Shown here piece by piece: positions 5,730 through 13,287 of a stretch of DNA of 23,889 nucleotides. Source of the stretch: CBFDCQ01 sp965603355 (GTDB lineage: Bacteria; Hydrogenedentota; CAZGCA01; CBFDCQ01); contig CBFDCQ010000050.1 of assembly GCA_965603355.1 (NCBI GenBank), forward strand, positions 1 to 23,889, given 5' to 3'. A model generated the notes under the pieces. The model saw only the letters and a list, made by a program, of their open reading frames with translations, was not told the origin of the DNA and did not search any database. The position numbers and the translations under genes were made by a program. The stretch's first letter is position 1; every line of letters begins with the position of its first letter.

Positions 5730-8327
5730 ATGAACATGACAGACCTTGTTCGTTACGGTATCCCCGTGGAACTCATACAGAGCTGGGTATCCTGCGAAAG
5801 CCATAACCTTCTGCCGTTACAGGAGATAGCTGTGAAGAAATACGGCCTGTTCTCCGGGTCGAGCATGGTGATTCAGGCGCCCACGAGCGCCGGCAAGACC
5901 TTCATCGGCGAGATGGCGGCCGTTATGGCGGCGTTGAACCGGAAAAAGGCGATATACCTCGTGCCGCTCAAAGCGCTTGCGGAGGAAAAATATCTGGATT
6001 TCAGCGAGAAATACGATTCATACGGGATAAAGGTTATCGTATCCTCCCGCGATTTCCGCGAGTACGACGCCAACCTTGAGCGAGGTGATTTCTCCCTCGC
6101 GATAGTTGTGTACGAGAAGATGGCGCAGCTTTTTGCCCGGCGACCGGAACGGCTCGAGGAGGTTGACCTGGTGATAATTGACGAGTTGGAGATGCTCGCG
6201 GAGGAGAAGCGCGGTCAGACCCTGGAGCTGCTGCTCACGCAGATTCTGATAAGGGAGAAACGCCCGCAGCTAATAGGTCTGTCGGCGGTACTCGCGGACG
6301 GCGAGGCGATAGCCGAATGGTTGGGCGCGAAGTTCCTCGCGTGGCACAAGCGACCGGTCGAGCTGCGGCAGGGCGTCCTCTACGGCGGCACGTTCAAGTA
6401 CCGCACGTATAACGATCGTGAGGAAGGCCGCGAGAAAATGGCCCGGTCGGATGACGGGACCCCGTGGGGCAACCTGCAGGCCAGCGTGGTTGCGCTCGCC
6501 GAGCGCGGTGAACAGAATCTGGTATTCGTGAAAGGTAAGGCCGAATCGCGACGCGGCGCGCAGGAGATCGCGGAATCCCTACCCTGCGAACCGGTTCAGG
6601 AGGCTATCGAGGAACTGCGCGGCATGGAACCGACACGGTCTAAACGGCTCCTGGTCGAGTGTCTCGACCACGGCGTGGCGTTTCACAACGCGGACCTGTC
6701 GGCGGCGGAACGAAGGGCCGTGGAGAAGTATTTCAAACTTGGCGAGATCCGCGTCATCGTCGCAACCAGCACGTTGGCGATGGGGATGAACCTGCCGGCG
6801 AAAAACGTTTTCATAGAGGCCGACAGGTGGAAGTACGACGACCGGTTCGGCACGCCCTGGATAAGTTCAATCAGTCAGGCGGAGTACGAGAACATGGCGG
6901 GTCGCGCGGGCAGGCTCGCGCTGGAGCGTGACTTCGGTCGCGCAATTCTCGTGGCGGCGACGCCCTACGATCGCGAGGTCCTATGGCGGCGATACGTTGA
7001 AGGGGAGTGTAAACCGCTCGAACCGCAACTGGCTAACGGCAGGCTCGAGGACCACGTGCTGAAGTTGGCGGCTTCCGGAGCAGCTTCGACGGGCACGGAG
7101 ATTGTCAACGTGCTGCGATCGACGCTAACCGGACGTCGGGTTTGGGGGAGGAAGTACGGCGACGAGGAGTTTTGCAGCAACGTTAACGTCTCGATCGACG
7201 ACCTTGTCAGGGCTGACGCAATGGAACGGGATCAGCAGGGACGCCTGTCCGTCAACCCGTTCGGGCGAGCGGTGACTACCTGCGGTATATGCATAGATAC
7301 CGGACACGGCATCGCGGATTGGGTGAAGAAGTCGAGCGACCGGTACTGGGAGGATATAGACCTGGTCCTCGCGTTGGCTATGACGAGGGACGGCCGTATG
7401 CTGCACGTAAGCATGTCCTCGCACGAATACGAATGCGCGGGCTATCTCGAGCGGCTGCGCAACGAACGACACAGCGCCGACTGGACAGTTGATACTCCCA
7501 TAAACAGGCTGTTGAACTCCTCGGCGCCACCTCTGTTCGACGAGATGAAAGCGATAAAGATAGCCCTCTTCCTGAGACGGTGGGCGGAGATGGTCCCTGT
7601 TAATGAGATCGAGGAGGAGTTCTCGACTATGGCGGGGCAGATAGTAGCGGCCGCCGAGTACATAAGCTGGCTGGCGGACTCGGCGATCGAGATAGCCAAA
7701 ACCTGCGGTCAGACCGAACGTCTGTGCGAGGAGATGCGCGAGCTGTCCGACCGGCTGCGGTTTGGAGTAACGTCGGAAACATTGGAAATCGCCAGGCTGG
7801 GGATTGACGGTCTTGACCGCGCGGGGATCGCCGGTCTCTTTGCCGCTCGACTCACAACGCCGCAGTCCATAGCGGAGGCGCCTGTCGAGACGCTCTCCCC
7901 TATTGTCGGCAAGAGTATAGCGCTCCTTCTGAAGGATGAATTTCCGGAGCCGTCCCAAGATGCGTCTCGGAGCGATGTCGAACCGTTCGAGCTTCTGATC
8001 GACGACCGCCAGCCGGGCAGCATAGTTATACGAGGTAACCGGGTCCAGTTGCCGGAGCGCCCGTACAGGTTGATCAGGTTGCTCGCCGACAAACCTCAAG
8101 AGTGCGTCACATACGATGAAGTCTATTCCGTGTTGTGGGGGCCGGACGTATTCGTCGAAAACAACCAGATGCACCAGCACAAGAGTGAGATTCTGAAGCG
8201 AACCCGGGACCTCCTGCCTGAGAACCACACACTGATCAAAACGATACCTAAACGTGGTTTCATGCTGGACTTTTCCCCCGAAATGGTGCGCGTCGTCCGC
8301 ACCGAACCCGCACCGGCAGCGGTTTGA
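5730..8327 (+). CDS. Hel308/Ski2-like superfamily 2 helicase with C-terminal OmpR-type winged helix
   Basis: An 865-residue ATP-dependent helicase. Walker A is APTSAGKT (50-57) and the motif II box is DELE (151-154). Motif III is the variant LSAVLAD in place of SAT. RecA domain 2 has VATSTLAMGMNLPAKNV and the motif VI signature NMAGRAGR (388-395), as in Ski2/Hel308/RecQ-like repair helicases. A helix-hairpin-helix-like stretch follows at about 685-740 (IAGLFAARLTTPQSIAEAP), corresponding to Hel308 domain 5. Residues 751-855 resemble the DNA-binding domain of OmpR/PhoB regulators (VQLPERPYRLIRLLAD, VTYDEVYSVLWG, TLIKTIPKRGFML). No receiver domain is present. The ATG at 5730 is preferred because GGAGG lies 7 nt upstream; an in-frame TTG at 5688 lacks such a site. 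It is probably involved in DNA repair or replication-fork processing; the winged helix role is unknown. Confidence 0.9.
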   Translation: MNMTDLVRYGIPVELIQSWVSCESHNLLPLQEIAVKKYGLFSGSSMVIQAPTSAGKTFIGEMAAVMAALNRKKAIYLVPLKALAEEKYLDFSEKYDSYGIKVIVSSRDFREYDANLERGDFSLAIVVYEKMAQLFARRPERLEEVDLVIIDELEMLAEEKRGQTLELLLTQILIREKRPQLIGLSAVLADGEAIAEWLGAKFLAWHKRPVELRQGVLYGGTFKYRTYNDREEGREKMARSDDGTPWGNLQASVVALAERGEQNLVFVKGKAESRRGAQEIAESLPCEPVQEAIEELRGMEPTRSKRLLVECLDHGVAFHNADLSAAERRAVEKYFKLGEIRVIVATSTLAMGMNLPAKNVFIEADRWKYDDRFGTPWISSISQAEYENMAGRAGRLALERDFGRAILVAATPYDREVLWRRYVEGECKPLEPQLANGRLEDHVLKLAASGAASTGTEIVNVLRSTLTGRRVWGRKYGDEEFCSNVNVSIDDLVRADAMERDQQGRLSVNPFGRAVTTCGICIDTGHGIADWVKKSSDRYWEDIDLVLALAMTRDGRMLHVSMSSHEYECAGYLERLRNERHSADWTVDTPINRLLNSSAPPLFDEMKAIKIALFLRRWAEMVPVNEIEEEFSTMAGQIVAAAEYISWLADSAIEIAKTCGQTERLCEEMRELSDRLRFGVTSETLEIARLGIDGLDRAGIAGLFAARLTTPQSIAEAPVETLSPIVGKSIALLLKDEFPEPSQDASRSDVEPFELLIDDRQPGSIVIRGNRVQLPERPYRLIRLLADKPQECVTYDEVYSVLWGPDVFVENNQMHQHKSEILKRTRDLLPENHTLIKTIPKRGFMLDFSPEMVRVVRTEPAPAAV

Positions 8328-8335
8328 TCTGACGG

Positions 8336-8365
8336 TTGACATAGGCGAACGCCATCTGCTAGGCT
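8336..8365 (+). promoter_or_regulatory. Possible promoter of the GDT1-like gene
   Basis: TTGACA at 8336-8341 is exact. TAGGCT at 8360-8365 follows after 18 bp and is a weak -10 (3 of 6 positions). The predicted leader is about 100 nt. No recognised riboswitch was found in it. Confidence 0.4.
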
Positions 8366-8469
8366 CGGACTGCAGGGAGGTGTCAAGCGCCGCCTCTGCG
8401 TCGATCGTCGGTGCGTCGGCCACGCTATTCCATGGTTCCAACGGATTGCACTGAAACGGGGAGTGGAAC

Positions 8470-8748
8470 ATGAACTTCAAAATGCTTTCGACGGTTTTCG
8501 TGAGCATATTTCTCGCGGAACTCGGAGACAAGACCCAGATAGCCACACTAATACTCGCCTCTCAAGAGGGGTTGAATAAGGCTGCGGTGTTCGTAGGGGC
8601 GTCGTGCGCGCTGGTGCTCGCATGTCTGCTTGCGGTTGTCATCGGGTCACAATTCAGCCGGTTCGTGTCACCGCAAGTGCTCAAAATAGTCGCCGGCATC
8701 GGGTTTATCCTGCTCGGAACCTGGATTCTCGTCACGGCAAGAGCGTAG
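8470..8748 (+). CDS. Half-size GDT1/TMEM165 (UPF0016) family membrane transporter
   Basis: A 92-residue integral membrane protein with three predicted transmembrane helices. The family hallmark E-x-G-D-[KR]-[TS] is seen as ELGDKT at residues 17-22, inside helix 1. Family members move Mn2+ or Ca2+ across membranes and usually contain two such modules. A single-module form must pair with itself or a partner; no partner gene is adjacent. A GGGGAG ribosome-binding site precedes the ATG by 6 nt. The helicase gene upstream is separated by 142 bp and the next small gene starts 28 bp downstream, so it may be co-transcribed with the latter. Cation specificity is inferred from the family only. Confidence 0.88.
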   Translation: MNFKMLSTVFVSIFLAELGDKTQIATLILASQEGLNKAAVFVGASCALVLACLLAVVIGSQFSRFVSPQVLKIVAGIGFILLGTWILVTARA

Positions 8749-8776
8749 CACGGGCACAGGTATGGAGACGGCGTAG

Positions 8777-9070
8777 ATGAAGAGATGTTACCGATGCGGA
8801 ACGGAGTGGCGCGAGGAGAAACGCCTGTCGCGGATTGATGTGTGCGAAAAATGCCATGCTTACAGCCGTTGCTGCTTGAACTGCAAGTTTTACGATGAAC
8901 ACGCTCACAACAAATGCAGAATACCGAGCACTGAATGGGTCGGTGACTCGGAAAAGGGTAACTTGTGCGATGACTTCACTTTCGCCGATCGATCGGCGGA
9001 AGGCCGACAGGCCGGTGAGGGGGGAAAGCCGCGCAAGGTGTGGGAGGAGCTCTGGCAAGACTCGGATTAG
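8777..9070 (+). CDS. Small cysteine-rich putative metal-binding protein
   Basis: A 97-residue soluble protein with nine cysteines: Cys4, 7, 23, 26, 32, 33, 36, 47 and 64. They are arranged as CYRCG, DVCEKC, RCCLNCKFYD, a lone Cys47, and NLCDDF. The first two CxxC pairs resemble a zinc ribbon. The CxNCxFYD...C...E...D...NxCDxF pattern resembles a conserved hypothetical protein I have seen in several bacterial groups, but I cannot name a function. It has a GGAG sequence about 9 nt before the ATG. The C-terminal 30 residues are hydrophilic and probably disordered. It is 26 bp upstream of the DUF481 gene and probably in the same transcript. Confidence 0.75.
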   Translation: MKRCYRCGTEWREEKRLSRIDVCEKCHAYSRCCLNCKFYDEHAHNKCRIPSTEWVGDSEKGNLCDDFTFADRSAEGRQAGEGGKPRKVWEELWQDSD

Positions 9071-9096
9071 CAGAGTCGAAAGAAAGGTTCTTGAAA

Positions 9097-9990
9097 ATGT
9101 CATTCAAGTTTCATCCTCTTGGAATTGTTGTGGTTGCACTTATGATTGGGAGCAACCATCCGGCAGAGGGTTCGGACAGCAGCGAGGCCTTGCGATCCGC
9201 GCCTGACACGCTCCACCCGGCGGTCAGCCATCTGGAATTGGCGATGGACGGCCTCCATGAACCGCTCGTCCTGGCTCAGGCTGAGACAGATGGAGCAGCC
9301 TCAACAGGGGATCAGAGCGATGAGGAAAGTGCCGCAAGTGTGCCGTGGACCGGCAATGTCGAGGCTGGGCTTCAAATAAGAGAAGGTAACACCGAGACAC
9401 TCGACCTATACGGTAAGGTTGAGGCTCTGCGCAAAATTGACGTCAGGGAGCTGTCCTTAAAAGCCTCCTACGACTATGCGGAACGTGGCGACGATACAGA
9501 GAGGAACCGGGCGTTTGCCGAAGCAACATACAGGCGGTACAGGTCGGCCAAGGCATACATTTTCGGAACGGTCAATGTCGAGCACGATGAAATAGAAGAG
9601 CTCGATTTCAGGCTGAACGCTGCGGTTGGCCCGGGTTATAAGTGGATAGACACGGAAAGAACCAAACTGATCGGCGAGGCCGGTGTCGGTGTGACCGCGG
9701 AGTGGTACGACGGTGAGGACCAGCATACCGAAGCCATTGTGCTGCTGCACGGGCTCTGGACGCAGAAAGTGTTCGATCAATCGCTCTTCAGCCAGGAACT
9801 CACCGTCTACCCCAGCATCAGCGATTTCGGGTCGTTCCGGCTCGTGTCCACCACAGCGCTCGCAACGCCGCTCAGCGAATCGCTGGACTTAAGGGTAAGT
9901 CTTGTCAATGAATATGACAACGATCCCGAGGTTTCGGGTGTCGAGAAGAACGACATGACGTTCCGGACGACTCTCGTGTACAGGTTCTAG
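9097..9990 (+). CDS. DUF481/YdiY-like outer membrane beta-barrel protein
   Basis: A 297-residue exported protein. The N-terminus MSFKFHPLGIVVVALMIG is a signal peptide; about 60 polar, low-complexity residues follow. From about residue 80 the DUF481 pattern appears: WTGNVEAGLQIREGNTET, alternating strands such as LKASYDYAERGDDTERN, YIFGTVNVEHDEIEELDFR, and a final strand TFRTTLVYRF. The terminal Phe is the usual signal for outer membrane barrel assembly. The ATG at 9097 is preferred over in-frame codons inside the upstream gene because it begins directly at the signal peptide and has AAAGG upstream. Function of the family is unclear; E. coli YdiY is described as acid- or salt-induced. Its presence shows a double-membrane envelope. 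Confidence 0.87.
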   Translation: MSFKFHPLGIVVVALMIGSNHPAEGSDSSEALRSAPDTLHPAVSHLELAMDGLHEPLVLAQAETDGAASTGDQSDEESAASVPWTGNVEAGLQIREGNTETLDLYGKVEALRKIDVRELSLKASYDYAERGDDTERNRAFAEATYRRYRSAKAYIFGTVNVEHDEIEELDFRLNAAVGPGYKWIDTERTKLIGEAGVGVTAEWYDGEDQHTEAIVLLHGLWTQKVFDQSLFSQELTVYPSISDFGSFRLVSTTALATPLSESLDLRVSLVNEYDNDPEVSGVEKNDMTFRTTLVYRF

Positions 9991-10009
9991 CCCCGGCGCG
10001 CGAATCCTG

Positions 10010-10038
10010 TTGCAAAACGATGAGGAACGTGATACGAT
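10010..10038 (+). promoter_or_regulatory. Possible promoter of the lipoprotein/TMTC-like unit
   Basis: TTGCAA (10010-10015) and TACGAT (10033-10038) are 17 bp apart, each a 4/6 match. An 11-bp dyad, AATAC-g-GTATT, lies just downstream at 10041-10051 and could be an operator, but this is weak. Confidence 0.35.
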
Positions 10039-10116
10039 GTAATACGGTATTCATATCTCGTATAGTGAAACGAACTCGTGACTGGTATGGGCGTTTCGCA
10101 CGCTAGGAGGCTCATC

Positions 10117-10794
10117 ATGAAAAGCTTCAAACTTGCCATCTTGCCGATAGTCGTCGTAGCTCTACTTGTAGCGGGATGCCCGCCGCCGGAACCCAAGGAC
10201 GACGAGGACAAACCGGCGACCCCGGAGGAGATCAGAGCTGAGGGGCAGGCGATTCTCAGCGACATTAGCTCCCTCGGCGGCGGCGGCGACCCGGGCGAGT
10301 TGCAGAGCGGAATCCAGCAGCTCCGAGGAAAGTTGAGAACGTTCCGCACCGAACACGGCTCGACAGAGGACGGCAAGATGATGATAGACCAGATCACTTC
10401 AAGAATATACGGCAACGCAAACAACCTGTTTAACAGGGAGGAGTATCAGACCTGCCTACTGGCGTGCAGCATGGTGATTGAAATCAATCCCACACACCCG
10501 CGTACGTTAGACCTTCAAGGGCGGGCGCAGGAAGAGCTTATGAAACCTCGGGTCGAGCTGCAATGGTTCTTCACTGCAGAGGAAGGTCCAGGGGCTGGCG
10601 AAGTGATCGCCTCCGTGAAGGTCACCTACCTTCAAACGGGCCTGACGGAAACTCGACAAGTGAAGGTTGGCCAGGAGTTCGACGGGTATAGATTCAAGAA
10701 ACTGCTCGAGAGCAGCTCGGGAAGACCCGTCGGGATCGTTATTAGGTGGCTCAAGACAGGCAAGGACGTGGAACTAACACTCCGCGGCCCGTGA
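10117..10794 (+). CDS. Putative lipoprotein with TPR-like helical segment, unknown function
   Basis: A 225-residue protein with a lipoprotein signal: MKSFKLAILPIVVVALLVAGC, lipobox LVAGC with the lipidated Cys at 21. Pro at +2 and no Asp suggests outer membrane sorting if enterobacterial rules apply. An acidic linker follows. Residues about 50-150 look alpha-helical and include a TPR-like pair (NLFNREEYQTCLLACSMVIE, INPTHPRTLDLQGRAQEEL). The last 75 residues appear beta-rich (IASVKVTYLQTGLTETRQVK, VGIVIRWLKTGKDVELTLRG). The ATG at 10117 is chosen for its AGGAGG site 6 nt upstream and its fit to the signal peptide. Its TGA overlaps the GTG of the following TMTC-like gene, implying translational coupling and a shared process. 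I do not recognise a named family. Confidence 0.8.
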   Translation: MKSFKLAILPIVVVALLVAGCPPPEPKDDEDKPATPEEIRAEGQAILSDISSLGGGGDPGELQSGIQQLRGKLRTFRTEHGSTEDGKMMIDQITSRIYGNANNLFNREEYQTCLLACSMVIEINPTHPRTLDLQGRAQEELMKPRVELQWFFTAEEGPGAGEVIASVKVTYLQTGLTETRQVKVGQEFDGYRFKKLLESSSGRPVGIVIRWLKTGKDVELTLRGP

Positions 10795-12476
10795 GAAAAG
10801 CCAGCGTTAGTTCGGAGCAACGAGGCGCTTTGGTCAGCGTGAAACTCGCCGTCTTCCTCATTATACTGCTCGGTCTAATAGCATATTCCAACTCGCTGCG
10901 TAACGAGTTCGTATGGGACGATGTCAGCTCCGTCCAATTCAACAAACACATCACCAGCCCCAGCTACATTCCGGAGATTTTCAAGTCAGACTTCCACCAT
11001 GTTGGGCGAAGTCAAGGCAACTTCTACCGGCCCGTTCTCACGCTCTCGTTCATGTTGGACTATAAGTTATGGGGCGAAAGGGCAACCGGCTCAAAAGCCG
11101 CAAATCAGGTTGTAGGGCACGGTGCCGCGCGCGGCTTTCACAGGACCAACATGCTGATGCACATCGGTGTCGCCCTGCTGGTCTTCTTTCTCGTGAAAGC
11201 CGTGTTCCAGAAGGCTGGCGCCGCGTTGGCCGCTTCGTTGCTCTTTGTCGTGCACCCGATACACACGCAGGCCGTAACGTACGTGTCGGGACGCGGCGAT
11301 ATGCTGACGAACCTGTTCTTGCTATCCTCCTTTCTTCTGTACTGGCGGGTTTCGGGAGGGTCCGCCGAGAACGATTCCGGACAGCGTCGCGCGCAGGACG
11401 TTCTGTGCGTGGCGGGAGCGATTCTCTGCTACATAGCCGCGCTCTTGTCGAAAGAATCGGCAATAATCCTGCCCTTTCTCGTGCTTGCTTGCGCGCTTGT
11501 CTTCCGGGAACGAAGGAATCGTAAGGCTCTCGCTATCATCATAGGTCTGTTCATCTGCATGGTGGCGTACGCGGTTCTGAGAGAGACATCCCTGAAGTTC
11601 GGCATCACGACGACAGATCCCCTACCCTTCGGAGAACGTATTCTCAAAGGATCCCAGGCGTTCGCGACATACATACGGCTTTTGTTCGTGCCGGCCGGTC
11701 TTCACATGGAGCGCGGGATTGAGAAGGTATCGCCTCTTGCAGTCATCTTCACCATAGCATGCCTCGCAGGCGCGTGCATATTCGCCTGGAAAAGGTGGCG
11801 GCAAAGTCCCGCCATTGTTTTCGCCCTGCTCTGGTTCCTCATAGCATGGCTGCCGGTATCGGGCGTCTACCCGCTGAACGCCGCTATCGCCGAGCACTGG
11901 CTGTACCTGCCGTCAATAGGGTTTATCGCCTTCGTGGTAGCCCGGGTGGACCGGATCCTGACGAGCGAGCGGATACGATTAGCGCCGAGACACCTCCGTG
12001 CGTTATCGGTGGGATGTCTCGCGATAATCCTGCTCTGTTTCACCGCGCTGACTATGCGCCGCAATACAGACTGGCACGATAACATCTCTCTATTCACAAG
12101 TACGCTCGAGTACGCCCCGGACAGTTCCCGCGTCCACTACAACCTGGCAGTGGCATATCAGGGTCAGGGCGAGGAGGAAAAAGCGCTGAACGAGTTCGGC
12201 GAGACACTAAGGCTGGATCCTAACAACGCGTACCTTCGCCTCGACCTCGCCGCCATGCGCGCCGGCAAGGGCGAGCAGGAGGAGGCCGCGCGCCTCTATC
12301 TGGAGGCAATACAACTCAACCCGAACGATCCTGATATCGTTGAGGCCTACGTTAACCTCGCCAGGATATATCATAAAGGCGGGAAGCCGGAAGAGGCCGC
12401 TAAGCTAATGCAAAAGGCGTACCAAGTGAACCCGCAAGTCATGCGCAAGTGGTTCCCTCAACTCGGACAACAGTAG
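10791..12476 (+). CDS. TMTC-like GT-C fold membrane protein with C-terminal TPRs
   Basis: A polytopic membrane protein of about 561 residues. An N-terminal helix (about 18-36) is followed by FVWDD (40-44), the acidic pair in the first periplasmic loop typical of PMT/TMTC glycosyltransferases. Next comes HPIHTQAVTYVSGRGDML, a strong signature of this family, and eight or more further helices. Residues about 444-545 contain three TPR units (VHYNLAVAYQGQGEEEKALN and following). Eukaryotic TMTCs transfer mannose from lipid donors to proteins; the bacterial substrate is unknown. The start is uncertain: GTG at 10791 overlaps the lipoprotein stop (GTGA), while TTG at 10830 has GAGG upstream. The lipoprotein is a plausible partner or substrate. 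Family call is good; activity is inference. Confidence 0.82.
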   Translation: MRKASVSSEQRGALVSVKLAVFLIILLGLIAYSNSLRNEFVWDDVSSVQFNKHITSPSYIPEIFKSDFHHVGRSQGNFYRPVLTLSFMLDYKLWGERATGSKAANQVVGHGAARGFHRTNMLMHIGVALLVFFLVKAVFQKAGAALAASLLFVVHPIHTQAVTYVSGRGDMLTNLFLLSSFLLYWRVSGGSAENDSGQRRAQDVLCVAGAILCYIAALLSKESAIILPFLVLACALVFRERRNRKALAIIIGLFICMVAYAVLRETSLKFGITTTDPLPFGERILKGSQAFATYIRLLFVPAGLHMERGIEKVSPLAVIFTIACLAGACIFAWKRWRQSPAIVFALLWFLIAWLPVSGVYPLNAAIAEHWLYLPSIGFIAFVVARVDRILTSERIRLAPRHLRALSVGCLAIILLCFTALTMRRNTDWHDNISLFTSTLEYAPDSSRVHYNLAVAYQGQGEEEKALNEFGETLRLDPNNAYLRLDLAAMRAGKGEQEEAARLYLEAIQLNPNDPDIVEAYVNLARIYHKGGKPEEAAKLMQKAYQVNPQVMRKWFPQLGQQ

Positions 12477-12513
12477 CAGCCTGCACGCTGCCGACCTGGC
12501 GGCACTATATGGT

Positions 12514-12927
12514 GTGGAGACCCGGGCCCTGAATCAGGCTGTTAAGCGACACATTGGCCGGTTCCCTCGTGATTTCATGTTCCAGCTCAGCAAGAAGGAG
12601 CTCGAGATCTTGAAGTCACAATTTGTGATGTCAAGTTACTGGGGCGGTAGACGTTCCTCACCCTATGCCTTTACGGAACAGGGAGTTGCAATGCTGTCCA
12701 GCGTCCTCAACAGTCCACGCGCTATTCAAGTGAATATCGAAATCATGAGGGCATTCGTTACGCTTCGCCGGATGCTCGCATCACATGCGGAGTTGGCTCG
12801 GAAAATCAAAGCGCTCGAAAGCAAGTATGACAAGCAGTTCAAGGTAGTGTTCGAAGCTATCCGCGAGTTGATGGCACCTGAGAAGCCCCCGAAAAGCCGC
12901 CAGATCGGTTTCACGAAGTCGAAGTAG
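12514..12927 (+). CDS. ORF6N-domain protein, 5'-truncated (possible pseudogene)
   Basis: The 137 residues from GTG match the ORF6N domain found in phage antirepressors and related bacterial proteins: RFPRDFMFQL, SYWGGRRSSPYAFTEQGVAM, LSSVLNSPRAIQVNIEIMR, then a coiled-coil-like tail. The reading frame continues upstream of the GTG without a stop, and 12481-12513 encodes LHAADLAALYG, which is also part of ORF6N. The homology stops abruptly within 5 bp after the TAG of the TMTC-like gene, so the first residues of the domain (normally an IRG-x-LD segment) are missing. No ribosome-binding site precedes the GTG. It is best read as a relic joined here by a deletion or insertion, although coupling to the upstream gene could still allow some translation. 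Confidence 0.75.
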   Translation: METRALNQAVKRHIGRFPRDFMFQLSKKELEILKSQFVMSSYWGGRRSSPYAFTEQGVAMLSSVLNSPRAIQVNIEIMRAFVTLRRMLASHAELARKIKALESKYDKQFKVVFEAIRELMAPEKPPKSRQIGFTKSK

Positions 12928-13000
12928 AACTCGACGGACGCACACGAATGGTAATAGTCTTGCGGCTGCCCTTCGACGCAACGCGATCACAATCCGGAAA

Positions 13001-13088
13001 TGGTGCCGGAGGAGGGAGTTGAACCCTCACAGTCCAAAGGACCGCGGGATTTTGAGTCCCGTGCGTCTGCCAATTCCGCCACTCCGGC
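13001..13088 (-). tRNA. tRNA-Leu (anticodon CAA)
   Basis: A full cloverleaf on the minus strand. The acceptor arm GCCGGAG pairs with CTCCGGC, the discriminator base is A, and CCA is encoded (13001-13003). The anticodon stem is CGGGA/TCCCG with loop CTCAAAA, giving anticodon CAA (13052-13054) that reads UUG. A long variable arm (GGTCC-TTT-GGAC) marks it as a class II tRNA, and the T arm is GAGGG-TTCAACT-CCCTC. Length with CCA is 88 nt. Confidence 0.95.
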
Positions 13089-13141
13089 ACGTCAAGTGGT
13101 GAGATAATCCTGCCTGAAACAGGTCTTCCTCGGACGACCAC

Positions 13142-13171
13142 ATTATACCAAACTGCCGCTCGAGATGTCTA
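13142..13171 (-). promoter_or_regulatory. tRNA-Leu promoter
   Basis: On the minus strand TAGACA (13171-13166) and a perfect TATAAT (13147-13142) are 18 bp apart. Predicted start near 13135 leaves a 5' leader of about 47 nt for RNase P to remove. Confidence 0.65.
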
Positions 13172-13287
13172 TCCCAATGTCGCGTGAGAAAGAGAGATAA
13201 CGGGCTGCGACATCACTGCAGCTATGTGCTCTGCTGCACGAGCGGTTCGGCAACGGCGCTGACGAACGTCCCGCCACCGCACGCTCG

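Noticed and set aside
5738..5900. Frameshift or truncation of the helicase N-terminus
   Set aside because: The ORF is continuous from a good ribosome-binding site through all motifs, so the N-terminus is simply short before motif I as in Hel308.
8366..8469. yybP-ykoY Mn riboswitch upstream of the GDT1-like gene
   Set aside because: Such riboswitches are common before this family, and GGGGAG occurs, but it is at the ribosome-binding site and the rest of the consensus cannot be placed in the short leader.
13001..13088. Attachment-site duplication of the tRNA-Leu 3' end
   Set aside because: No second copy of the tRNA 3' end was seen elsewhere in the window.
13172..13287. Intrinsic terminator after the C25 gene
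   Set aside because: No GC-rich hairpin followed by a T-run was found on the minus strand.
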